This document shows positions 51,338 to 59,661 of a stretch of 64,000 bases of DNA, one piece after another. Positions within the stretch are counted from its first letter, which is position 1, and every line of letters starts with the position of its first letter. The notes under the pieces were generated by a model. The model worked only from the letters and a program-made list of their open reading frames with translations, ran no database searches and was not told where the DNA came from. This DNA comes from Vulcanisaeta souniana JCM 11219. GTDB lineage: Archaea > Thermoproteota > Thermoprotei > Thermoproteales > Thermocladiaceae. A program made the translations under genes and the position numbers. The DNA lies in contig NZ_AP026830.1 of assembly GCF_026000775.1 (NCBI RefSeq), positions 2,131,056 to 2,195,055 on the forward strand. Direction: 5' to 3'.

Positions 51338-52864
51338 TTGAGCGAGAGCATTGACCCAGCGCAGGTGATAACCAAGGTCCTTAGTAGGGTTTATGAGTAT
51401 TTACAGGCAGATTCAAGGGTTGTTAGGCCGGGTTCAGTGAGGAGTTTCGAGGCGGCGGCCAGCGATATAATGATGAGGATACTACTTGAGGGCGGTGTTG
51501 ATTATGATAAGTTTAAGGAGACCGTCACCAGGATTGGCATTGAGAACCTATACTTATCAGTGGAAACTTCTAACCCTGACGATAAGAAGAGGGTCCTAGA
51601 GGAGGTCTTTGAGAGGGCCTTTGAGGATGTTGAGAGGAAGCATGGTGAGTCCGAGGAGGAACAAACAATACAACAAGTCGCTGGTTTTAATGCGGGTAAT
51701 GAGGGCGAGTCCAGTGAGGGCGAGAATACTGAGGAGAGTAATGAGGGAAGCACCAGTAATATTGGTGGTGGTTTTGGCACGGAGTATAGCACGGAGGAAA
51801 ACCAGGAGTTTATGGCCAGTAGGACAATGATTACCAACGTTGATGAGCATAGTAAGGATGCTAAGCTTGATTCGATAATATCCACGATATATGAAATATT
51901 GTATGGCGGTGTTGGTACTGTGAACTTTCTAAACCTTGCCCAGTTAATAAACATGTTCATAGATCCATACTCTAACATTGTGGAGAAGAGCAAGGTTTTG
52001 AGGAAAATGGAGCCCTACCTAAGGAATTACGGGCTTCTACCCACGGACCTCAGGAGAAGCAGGGATGGTGAGAAGATGTTCGAGGCCCTGAGGAATGTAG
52101 TTAGAAATGCCATGAGCGGTATGGGGCAGGTCAAGATTGTTAAGTTTACTGACATTGATAAGTACCCAACATACGTGGTTAGTGTCAGGGAGTATAAGGT
52201 TGGTGATAATTACTTCGACGTGGATCTCCAGAGGACCGCCATGAACCTAAGCAGGAAAACAATGATGCATAAGGTCTTCACGAACAAGGACATTGTGGTG
52301 AAGGAGTATGCTAACGTCAAGACAATAGACATTGTACTATGCCTCGATGTTTCAGGCAGCATGAGGGAACTCAGTAATGGTATGCCCAAGATAGAGATTG
52401 CCAAGGATGCCGTGACCCAATACATACAATTCCTCTCCAAAGCTAATGACAGGCTGGCAATGGTTCTCTTTAATTTCAGGGCTGATGTATTATGGGGACT
52501 GCACCAAGTTAGGAGGTATTGGCAGCAGATGAATTACATGCTTAAGTACGTATATGCTGGTGGCGGTACAAACCTGGCAAATGCCCTGGAGAGATCCAGG
52601 GACGTGCTAACCAGGTCAAGGAGTAATTCCAAGCACGTGATCTGCGTCACTGACGGCAGGACGGTGAACTCAAGTATGTGCATTAAGGAGGCCGTTAAAC
52701 TTAGGAGGAGTGGCACGACAATATCCACCATAGCCATTGGTGAAAATAGTGATGACGAACTACTAATGAGGTTATCCAAGATAGGTGGTGGATTGTTTAT
52801 TAAGATAAGTAGCATTCACGACCTAGGCAAGGCGCTAATAATGGACAAACTACATAGCATATGA
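51338..52864 (+). CDS. VWA-domain protein, partner of MoxR
   Basis: 508 residues. The C-terminal third is a VWA domain with a complete MIDAS: DVSGSM (IVLCLDVSGSMRELSNG), the Thr in GGGTNLANALE, and VTDGR. The N-terminal two thirds are mostly helical, with an acidic low-complexity stretch of Glu, Ser and Gly at about 105-150 (GNEGESSEGENTEESNEGS). Start TTG 51338 gives MSESIDPAQVITKV; no ATG or GTG fits better. This is the usual CoxE/YeaD-like arrangement beside MoxR. The window shows no Mo, Cu or methanol-oxidising partner. Confidence 0.88.
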   Translation: MSESIDPAQVITKVLSRVYEYLQADSRVVRPGSVRSFEAAASDIMMRILLEGGVDYDKFKETVTRIGIENLYLSVETSNPDDKKRVLEEVFERAFEDVERKHGESEEEQTIQQVAGFNAGNEGESSEGENTEESNEGSTSNIGGGFGTEYSTEENQEFMASRTMITNVDEHSKDAKLDSIISTIYEILYGGVGTVNFLNLAQLINMFIDPYSNIVEKSKVLRKMEPYLRNYGLLPTDLRRSRDGEKMFEALRNVVRNAMSGMGQVKIVKFTDIDKYPTYVVSVREYKVGDNYFDVDLQRTAMNLSRKTMMHKVFTNKDIVVKEYANVKTIDIVLCLDVSGSMRELSNGMPKIEIAKDAVTQYIQFLSKANDRLAMVLFNFRADVLWGLHQVRRYWQQMNYMLKYVYAGGGTNLANALERSRDVLTRSRSNSKHVICVTDGRTVNSSMCIKEAVKLRRSGTTISTIAIGENSDDELLMRLSKIGGGLFIKISSIHDLGKALIMDKLHSI

Positions 52865-53093
52865 ACCCGCTAATTACTAAATCAGTTAATCGTACAATTA
52901 GGACAATGGAGTTTTAGGTGCGGTGTAGCACCATTCAAGGTGCAATTGCGATCAGGCTTAAAATGGGTCTCAATGGTGCGATTTTAATGATTAGTTTTGC
53001 CGCAAAGCACAGTAATGGGTAGTGCACTATACCCTTGTAATATGGCAAGCCCTAAACCTAATTTCTTTATATACCAGAATGGAAGATTAATAC

Positions 53094-54209
53094 TTGGTGA
53101 GCCTTGAGGTGCTTAGGTGCTTTAATGATTACGTAAATTTTATCGTTAAGTACCCATTTAGTAAGGAGGGTCTTGCGAGGTTCAGGGAAATAACAAGCGA
53201 GAGGGGTATCTACATAAATGACTTGGCTAACTCAGTAATGGGTAGGCAACTACTGCAGAGGGCCTATGAGATACTCAGTGAGGCCGTGCTTAAGGGGTCA
53301 ATAACTGACGACCCGGACCTGGGGGATGACGAGTTACTTGCCCACTACGTGGCGGTAGCCCTGGCGGCGCACCTCGATAGATCCCTATGGAGAAGATTCG
53401 CAGATGTTGAGAGTAAGAGGTTCTCCAGCAAGTTGGCGCTTGAGGACCCGGACTGCATAACGTATGTTGCTAGGGAATTCGGTATCAACACCGTGAGGTT
53501 GAGGGATCTCGATATTTATGACGAGAACCTGGCCCTAACCTTCGACGTCGGCGTCAGGGTTTGGGATTACTTAAGATATATGCCAAGGAATGACCCATAC
53601 TGGAAACTCGTAAATAGATACCTACTCAAAGGTTGGGTTTTGGTTACGTATAAGGACCTGGTTAGGCTAATTGAGGAGGTGGTTGAGAAGAAGGTCCTTG
53701 AGTTCATAATTAAGGCGTCGGAGAATGCTGATGAGACGAAGCAATTAGTTGATGCGTTGGGCGGCATGAGGGAACTCATGGAGTATAGAACCAAGTCAGT
53801 GAGTAAGTTTAGGGTTCAAGTGAGTGGGTTAACGCCTCCCTGCATGGAGGCAATAATCAATGAAATAAAGTCTGGTGGTAACCCAAGTCACCAGGCCAGG
53901 TTTGCGGTGGCTGCCTACATGCTTAGGAGGTGCCATGACCTAGAGGGCAAGCCAATGGAGGACTGTGTCGAGGACGTGGTTAACCTATTCAAGTCCGTGA
54001 CCGACTTCGATGAGAAAGTAACCAGGTATCAAGTGGAGCACATTGCAGGCCTTAGGGGCGGGCATAAGTTCTACATGCCTCCATCCTGCCAGGAAATGAA
54101 CAGCCTAGGCCTATGCCCAACAAACCTGGGTTGTGGTGTTAAGAATCCACTACAGTACACGGTTAAGGCGATTAGGAAGTTCCAATCAATGCAGCAAGCG
54201 CAGGGTTAA
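53094..54209 (+). CDS. priL: DNA primase large subunit PriL
   Basis: 371 residues. The N-terminal helical domain (VSLEVLRCFNDYVNFIVKYP) is followed by the iron-sulfur domain: PPCMEAIINEIKSGGNPSHQ, ARFAVAAYMLRRC, RGGHKFYMPPSCQEMNSLGL and CPTNLGCGVKNPLQY. These cysteines hold the [4Fe-4S] cluster. PriL fits the catalytic subunit PriS, which is not in the window. Start GTG 53094 sits about 30 nt downstream of CTTTATATA. Confidence 0.93.
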   Translation: MVSLEVLRCFNDYVNFIVKYPFSKEGLARFREITSERGIYINDLANSVMGRQLLQRAYEILSEAVLKGSITDDPDLGDDELLAHYVAVALAAHLDRSLWRRFADVESKRFSSKLALEDPDCITYVAREFGINTVRLRDLDIYDENLALTFDVGVRVWDYLRYMPRNDPYWKLVNRYLLKGWVLVTYKDLVRLIEEVVEKKVLEFIIKASENADETKQLVDALGGMRELMEYRTKSVSKFRVQVSGLTPPCMEAIINEIKSGGNPSHQARFAVAAYMLRRCHDLEGKPMEDCVEDVVNLFKSVTDFDEKVTRYQVEHIAGLRGGHKFYMPPSCQEMNSLGLCPTNLGCGVKNPLQYTVKAIRKFQSMQQAQG

Positions 54210-54628
54210 GCATACATTGTGGTTCCTTCGCCCTGTTTCTGCTGTGGTTGAGGAACAATGGGCATTGCCGGCGGTATACCTAGCTCCTTGAGGAGTAGGT
54301 TTACCTCGAAGAATACGTATTGCCCAATCATCATTTGAATTGCTTGTGATGGTTTACCTGAATTCACGGACTTAGCCAACTCCTCGACCTGCCTTGGTTC
54401 GCCTTGAATTATCAACGCGCCTCTTATTGATATGCTGACGATTGATGGGTTTGAATTGGCGGCTAGGGAGAACGGTATTTCCACAATGTCGTTTCTCAGC
54501 GTTGCGTTGGGCCCTATTACTAGGTTTACGTTGAACGCCACCTGGGTCTGTGGCGGTATCAACTGAAGTCTCTCGGCGTGTAGGTAATCAAACCTTATGC
54601 CCACAGCCTTAAAGCCTGGAGTCGACAT
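54206..54628 (-). CDS. SecB-like protein (archaeal)
   Basis: 140 residues resembling the archaeal SecB-like family: strands NVNLVIGPNATLRNDIVEIP and PSIVSISIRGALIIQGEPR, then a helix and LLLKELGIPPAMPIVPQP. SecB-like proteins are chaperones holding unfolded clients. This is a moderate-strength call based on strand order and the Pro-rich end. ATG 54628 (MSTPGF) is preferred; an in-frame ATG 9 bases earlier is possible. Convergent with priL by a 4-base overlap. Confidence 0.55.
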   Translation of the reverse strand: MSTPGFKAVGIRFDYLHAERLQLIPPQTQVAFNVNLVIGPNATLRNDIVEIPFSLAANSNPSIVSISIRGALIIQGEPRQVEELAKSVNSGKPSQAIQMMIGQYVFFEVNLLLKELGIPPAMPIVPQPQQKQGEGTTMYA

Positions 54629-54673
54629 ACTCTGCAAAATACTTAAATTTACATGGTATTTTAAAGTCTACGC

Positions 54674-55276
54674 ATGACGAATAATCAATTGAGGGAAACC
54701 TTGGAATTAATAAAAAAAGCCTTAGTAAAGGTCGGCACGGAATTGAGCAAGAGAGGCATTGACTTCATGCTCATTGGAAGCGCGGTGCTACCCCTGCTCT
54801 ACGGCGTTAATTGGAATGTCCATGACATAGACATATTCATAATAAACAAGTCAACTGTGACAGAGCCGGAGCTCTTTGAAGAAATAGCAAAGGATAATGA
54901 TTGGGATGTGGGCATGGACATGAACGGCATGATGTACTACGAAGTACTAGTAGACGCGCAGGTGGTAAGGGTGGACCTAATGGAGAACCTGCTAGACATA
55001 TACATACCTGAGGCCATGATAAGTAAATCTCTGAGGATCAAAGTAAATGGACTAGAAATAAGAAGCATAAGACTGGAGGACTTACTTGTGCTCAAGGCAA
55101 GGGAGGCCAGTGAGGAAGGCGATGAATTTCTATCAAGGATTGCAGAAATGCTGGCGGATCCAGAGAGCAAACTAAACATAGATAGGAAGTACCTAAGGGA
55201 AGCCATTAATTATTACCCAGATGACAAGGATGCCATAGAAAGAAGGCTCGAGAAATCCGGAATTTACCTTGAATAA
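54674..55276 (+). CDS. Nucleotidyltransferase-fold protein
   Basis: 200 residues. The minimal nucleotidyltransferase motif is clear: DFMLIGSAVLPLLYG followed by VHDIDIFII (Gly-Ser and Asp-x-Asp). VDLMENLLDIYIPEAMI and IRLEDLLVLKAREAS match the DUF6036/MNT-type family. Some such proteins are antitoxins or transfer NMP to proteins; there is no HEPN partner beside it. A short TATA-like run is about 26 nt upstream of ATG 54674. Confidence 0.82.
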   Translation: MTNNQLRETLELIKKALVKVGTELSKRGIDFMLIGSAVLPLLYGVNWNVHDIDIFIINKSTVTEPELFEEIAKDNDWDVGMDMNGMMYYEVLVDAQVVRVDLMENLLDIYIPEAMISKSLRIKVNGLEIRSIRLEDLLVLKAREASEEGDEFLSRIAEMLADPESKLNIDRKYLREAINYYPDDKDAIERRLEKSGIYLE

Positions 55277-55277
55277 A

Positions 55278-55850
55278 TCATTTAATGTGTTCAACGGCAT
55301 ACACGTAGATACCGTCAAGAACACCCGGACCGCCCTCACGGCCATGCGGACTAATCCTCTCCTCGCCCCTCAACGTAGTAGCCAACTCAACGGCAGCAGC
55401 AAACTGACTAACAGTCTCCTTATCAATACCCTCCACAACAATATCATCCTTAGTAGTCGACACCTTAATACCCTTGGGTATGTTAAGGGTTATCTTCGAC
55501 CTCCTACCCATGAAATTCTCGATGATCAATTGATTACCCTGAACCTTGGCATTCATTGGAAAGTGGGAAAACACGATCTTAAGCTTATACCTCCAACCCT
55601 TTGTAACACCAAGAATCATGTTCCTAATGTGACCAGCCACAGTACCAACAACAGCCTTCTCACTCCTACCAGCGAAGTAGGACTCAACAATAACTGAACC
55701 ATCGGCAGACCTTATAATAACCGGTATGTTACCGAAGTCTCTTTCCAAGGTGCCCAATGGACCCTTAACAACAACCCTACTGCCACTAACATCAACCTTA
55801 ACACCCTCCGGAACCTCCACCTCCTCAAAAACATATGGCTGCCTAGCCAT
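55278..55850 (-). CDS. rpl6: Large-subunit ribosomal protein L6 (uL6)
   Basis: 190 residues with two alpha/beta repeats: VEVPEGVKVDVSGSRVVVKG then PKGIKVSTTKDDIVVEGIDK. GVTKGWRYKLKIVFSHFPM is typical of archaeal L6. It binds the sarcin-ricin region of 23S rRNA. ATG 55850 (MARQPYVFEE) is preferred to ATG 55862 because TTTAATAG lies about 28 nt upstream. The gene stands outside the usual spc-type ribosomal operon, and its end is one base from the nucleotidyltransferase stop. Confidence 0.95.
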   Translation of the reverse strand: MARQPYVFEEVEVPEGVKVDVSGSRVVVKGPLGTLERDFGNIPVIIRSADGSVIVESYFAGRSEKAVVGTVAGHIRNMILGVTKGWRYKLKIVFSHFPMNAKVQGNQLIIENFMGRRSKITLNIPKGIKVSTTKDDIVVEGIDKETVSQFAAAVELATTLRGEERISPHGREGGPGVLDGIYVYAVEHIK

Positions 55851-55923
55851 GACGAAAACCATGGCGCAAACCCCTATTAAAGCGTTTTTGCCCTACAACG
55901 CCCATAACTGCTTTGGAAGTTTA

Positions 55924-55950
55924 TGATCAGCTAGGTTTAAAAACTGATCA
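55924..55950. promoter_or_regulatory. Inverted repeat flanking the TATA box of the pilin-like operon
   Basis: TGATCAG (55924-55930) and CTGATCA (55944-55950) are perfect 7-bp inverted arms. They bracket the TATA TTTAAAAA (55936-55943), which is 28 nt from ATG 55968. A third TGATCA is in ATGATCA at the start codon. A dimeric regulator bound here would control TBP access, so the operon may be tightly regulated. Confidence 0.45.
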
Positions 55951-55967
55951 TTCAATTTATTAATATA

Positions 55968-57473
55968 ATGATCAATTCTAAAACAACGAATAAAGGCCAA
56001 ACAAGCGCAATCGAGATAGCAATAATAATACCAGCGATAATAATCGCAATAATAGTATTCATAGCCCTAATACCAAACTACTCCTACTCCGCAGGCTCCG
56101 AGGTAAACACTTTCCAACTAAACGCCATAGCGCAATCACTACTCCAATACATTGTCACAAACCCAGGAAACCCACAAAACTGGGGCCTAAACGCAAGCCA
56201 ACTGGCCGCCTTCGGACTAGCCCAACCAAACCAACCATACAACCTAGACCCATTCAAGGTACTAGCCCTAACCTACTGGGACTACCAAAACGGAATAAAC
56301 CCACTACCACCACCATCAGGAACAACAGCAATATGCCAAATACCGCAATCAAATAGCGGCTTCTTTGGCTACTTAAATAGTCTCAACATTACAAGCCTAT
56401 ACATAACGGATTACTTCATGATAATACCGACTACCCTATCAAAGGCATCCCTCAATTACAACAACGTAAAGGAAATGCTGGGCCTAGGCAACAACTACGA
56501 CTTCAAACTAATGATATACCCCGTGTTCAACGTAACAGTAACAAACAACACATCAACAAACACAGTAACCGTACAAGTGACCAGGTTCAACACAAAACCA
56601 CAACAACCAGTACCCAACGCAACAGTACAAATAACATACACAATTATGTATTACAGCACCACAAGCGGTAACAAATTTAGTTTCGCAATATGCGCGGGTA
56701 CATCGCCTCCAGAGACCACCAACAATAACGGAATAGCCACCTTCAACATGGCAACCCTAAGCTGCACAAGCACGACTGGCAACCTAACCGTGAACCACCC
56801 ATACATAAGCAACGCATCGAGTATATACATAGACGCATACGCAGGCATAAGCGGGATTGGAGATCACGGCTACTTAATATGGCCGAATAACATAACAATA
56901 CCACTACTAATGGTAATGATACTACCCAACAACACAAACATGAACTCAATACTCTTCATAGACCCAAGCGCCCTCAACACAACCTGCCTAGAAATCATCT
57001 ACAACAACACTGGGAAAAAATCGCTTGGACTAAGGGTAATGGCAATATATAAATCGGTCTATGGTTATGTGTTCCAAGAAACAAACTATTCCCTGAATCC
57101 AGCAAATGGTAATAGCCAGCAATCACGTCCAGTACCCTGCACGGCTACATATCCAAGTAACGGTAACCCAAATAGCGGCCAAAAGAGCTCGGTTTGCTAC
57201 TGGAATGTGCCGAGTTCACCGATGTTTCTCATAGTCACAGTCTACAGAAATTCCCAGGGACAGACAGGCAGTATACCTAAGTCGCAAATCCTTGTAATAC
57301 CCTACGGAATATCACCACAATTCTACCTAAGCAACAGAATCATAGTCTTCGGGAAATCAATAAAGAACGCCCCAGTGGGCACGGCAACATCCCTAGTCTA
57401 CATAGAGGACTCAGCCTATTACGTAACACTGTACCTATACTACGGAGGAAACGTCTTCGGCCCAATGGGGTGA
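55968..57473 (+). CDS. Class III signal-peptide (pilin-like) protein 1 of the operon
   Basis: 501 residues. The N-terminus MINSKTTNKGQTSAIEIAII has the Lys-Gly-Gln prepilin-peptidase site (residues 9-11, with Glu six residues after the Gly) and a following membrane helix (14-34). The rest is a large extracytosolic domain rich in Asn, Thr, Tyr, Pro and Ser, with many glycosylation sequons and several Cys pairs. It is far longer than a usual pilin (about 130-200). First gene of a six-gene unit, leaderless. It may be an assembled filament subunit or a membrane-anchored surface protein. Confidence 0.75.
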   Translation: MINSKTTNKGQTSAIEIAIIIPAIIIAIIVFIALIPNYSYSAGSEVNTFQLNAIAQSLLQYIVTNPGNPQNWGLNASQLAAFGLAQPNQPYNLDPFKVLALTYWDYQNGINPLPPPSGTTAICQIPQSNSGFFGYLNSLNITSLYITDYFMIIPTTLSKASLNYNNVKEMLGLGNNYDFKLMIYPVFNVTVTNNTSTNTVTVQVTRFNTKPQQPVPNATVQITYTIMYYSTTSGNKFSFAICAGTSPPETTNNNGIATFNMATLSCTSTTGNLTVNHPYISNASSIYIDAYAGISGIGDHGYLIWPNNITIPLLMVMILPNNTNMNSILFIDPSALNTTCLEIIYNNTGKKSLGLRVMAIYKSVYGYVFQETNYSLNPANGNSQQSRPVPCTATYPSNGNPNSGQKSSVCYWNVPSSPMFLIVTVYRNSQGQTGSIPKSQILVIPYGISPQFYLSNRIIVFGKSIKNAPVGTATSLVYIEDSAYYVTLYLYYGGNVFGPMG

Positions 57474-57478
57474 TGGGC

Positions 57479-59656
57479 ATGACTAGCATTAACAAGAGGG
57501 GTCAGGGACTACTAATCATTGCAATACTCCTAGTACTCCTCGTACTCGTGGTAGCTCTCATATATAGGGAATTCACCATGACCCCAGCATACATATACCA
57601 AAGGAGTGTGTACTATGCCCTTAAGTACGACCCGCAGGTAATCGTTGAACAATTAATACAGGTAATGAACGCCGTGGTAACGGGCTACGCAATTAACTAT
57701 AGTCAATTCCTAATGAATGAGGGAATCACCTTATACCTACACGCACTAACCTCCATGCCAGTATCCTACTCGCTCTCAAACGTGATTGAATCGCAACTAA
57801 AACTAATGATAAACAGCATATATACACCAACAGGACTAATAGTACCAGAGAACAACCTAAATGCAAGCATAGCTGCAGTGACCGGGTTCTATGGAGCCCT
57901 AGGAATACCCGGCATCAAATACGTATACTCAGGAGAAAACTCATCGCTAATACTGGCAAGTGCCCAACAGACCTACGACTTACCAAGCTTAGGAATACAA
58001 CACCTAACACTAAACTACTCCATAAACCTAACAGCATCAACGGCGCCAAACGGCATCTGCAACATAAGCCCAAACACAATGACATACAACACAACGCTGG
58101 AGTGTATATTCAACTTTAAAACAAACACATACACATGCAACGGGCCCGGAATATACTCCACAGGACAAGCCAACTCACTATGGGCGCCATCTTATCAAGC
58201 GTATCCAAGTCAGGAATATTATCAAAGCGACGTTGGTTGGGTAGTCTCCACAGGCACATACCCACTGGTGTTTGTATACCCAGTTGATGAACTCATGGGG
58301 CAAAATGGTTTCGTAATATCCGCGACCTTTAATGTAACGCAATCACAAAGCAACTACCTAGTGGGCATAAACTTCCTAACACCAACACCACCAACCAGCG
58401 GCACAGGCAACAACGGTTACACTATTTGCGTTATACCAAGTTCTCAGCCAAGCAATAATCAGTATAAATGCACTGTTAGCAGTACGGCAAGTTCAACAAT
58501 AATAAATGTGACGGTAATAGTAACGCCAAATGAACCTATCAATTTAATTGGCGGTAGCGTTACCGGGACTGCCTCTATATACATTAATGGTAAAACTATA
58601 GGTTCACCAATAACGGTTTATTTACCTAACTTTCACTTAATACCGAATACGTTATTCGGTAACAATGCATATATGCTGAGCGGTTATGATTCAAATAGTA
58701 AGGTATATGTTGGTTCCTGGGTGGCGCTAATACTTAGCAATGCCGCGGTAGTAAATGCATCAATAAAGTACTTCAACAGCTATACACTACCTACGAACAT
58801 ACCAATTGAGGTATCCATAAACAACAAGCCAGCACTGGGCACAACACTTAGTGGATTAACCGTAACACCTACATTAGGGGCATTAAGCTTCAGCATCAAC
58901 TACACCGTATGCAACATAACGAACAACGCAATAGTATTCAACGTACAAATGCCCTGGCCACCCACGGGCTACCCAACAACCCAGTACCTAGTACTCATTA
59001 ACTACAGTAACATAATACTAGCACTAAATCCCTGGGCCAATCCACAGAACTCGGTAATTCCTCAGGGCTATTCAGCCACATCACTTTTGCCATATATGTC
59101 CTATGTGCTTAATGAATCAGGTAATGAATTAATCGTTAATACCTACTTTATAAATCTAGGAGTGCCGACATTGCTATCGATATATGGCTCAAACACTGGC
59201 CTATACATAACTAACATAATTAACAGATATGATTACGCGGCAATGGGCACAGTAATACCAATACCATCACTAAACATACTTAAGGTTAATAATGTATTCC
59301 CAATGCATGTTATGCCCATATTTACATTTAACGAGACACTGTACAACCTAGCCGCAGGGTACACGGTAATAAGCCAGGTAGTTCCACCAACGCAAACCGA
59401 AATAACCGGTTATGGTAGTACGAATAATTACCCAAGCGGACTTTATAATTGGGTCACTGAGTATGAGCATTTCCCCAACCAAACACTGCCCTACACATAC
59501 TTCAACTACACAATACTTAACTGCTGGGGAACAACACAAAGTAATAATGAATACGTTAATTATAACCTTTACTACATATACGCAAATGGTCAGCTTCAAT
59601 ATAATGGCTATACACCTAGTCAATACCTACCATCATGTCAAGGCTCATATTGGTGA
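57479..59656 (+). CDS. Pilin-like secreted protein 2 (725 aa)
   Basis: MTSINKRGQGLLIIAILLVL carries an Arg-Gly-Gln site (residues 7-9) and a long hydrophobic helix. The remaining 690 residues form an Asn/Thr/Tyr-rich extracellular region with pairs of cysteines (NGICNIS, LECIFNF, YTCNGPG) and many N-glycosylation sequons. No repeats or enzymatic motif are seen. ATG 57479 has GGTGAT 4 nt upstream, overlapping the TGA of gene 1. The longer in-frame starts at 57470 and 57473 fall inside that site. Confidence 0.72.
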   Translation: MTSINKRGQGLLIIAILLVLLVLVVALIYREFTMTPAYIYQRSVYYALKYDPQVIVEQLIQVMNAVVTGYAINYSQFLMNEGITLYLHALTSMPVSYSLSNVIESQLKLMINSIYTPTGLIVPENNLNASIAAVTGFYGALGIPGIKYVYSGENSSLILASAQQTYDLPSLGIQHLTLNYSINLTASTAPNGICNISPNTMTYNTTLECIFNFKTNTYTCNGPGIYSTGQANSLWAPSYQAYPSQEYYQSDVGWVVSTGTYPLVFVYPVDELMGQNGFVISATFNVTQSQSNYLVGINFLTPTPPTSGTGNNGYTICVIPSSQPSNNQYKCTVSSTASSTIINVTVIVTPNEPINLIGGSVTGTASIYINGKTIGSPITVYLPNFHLIPNTLFGNNAYMLSGYDSNSKVYVGSWVALILSNAAVVNASIKYFNSYTLPTNIPIEVSINNKPALGTTLSGLTVTPTLGALSFSINYTVCNITNNAIVFNVQMPWPPTGYPTTQYLVLINYSNIILALNPWANPQNSVIPQGYSATSLLPYMSYVLNESGNELIVNTYFINLGVPTLLSIYGSNTGLYITNIINRYDYAAMGTVIPIPSLNILKVNNVFPMHVMPIFTFNETLYNLAAGYTVISQVVPPTQTEITGYGSTNNYPSGLYNWVTEYEHFPNQTLPYTYFNYTILNCWGTTQSNNEYVNYNLYYIYANGQLQYNGYTPSQYLPSCQGSYW

Positions 59657-59661
59657 TGCCT

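Noticed and set aside
52865-53093. Inter-gene stretch with GGTGTAGCACC and repeated GGTGC words
   Set aside because: The dyad is only 4 bp per arm and no C/D box, tRNA or ORF signature is present. Apart from the priL promoter I see nothing in it.
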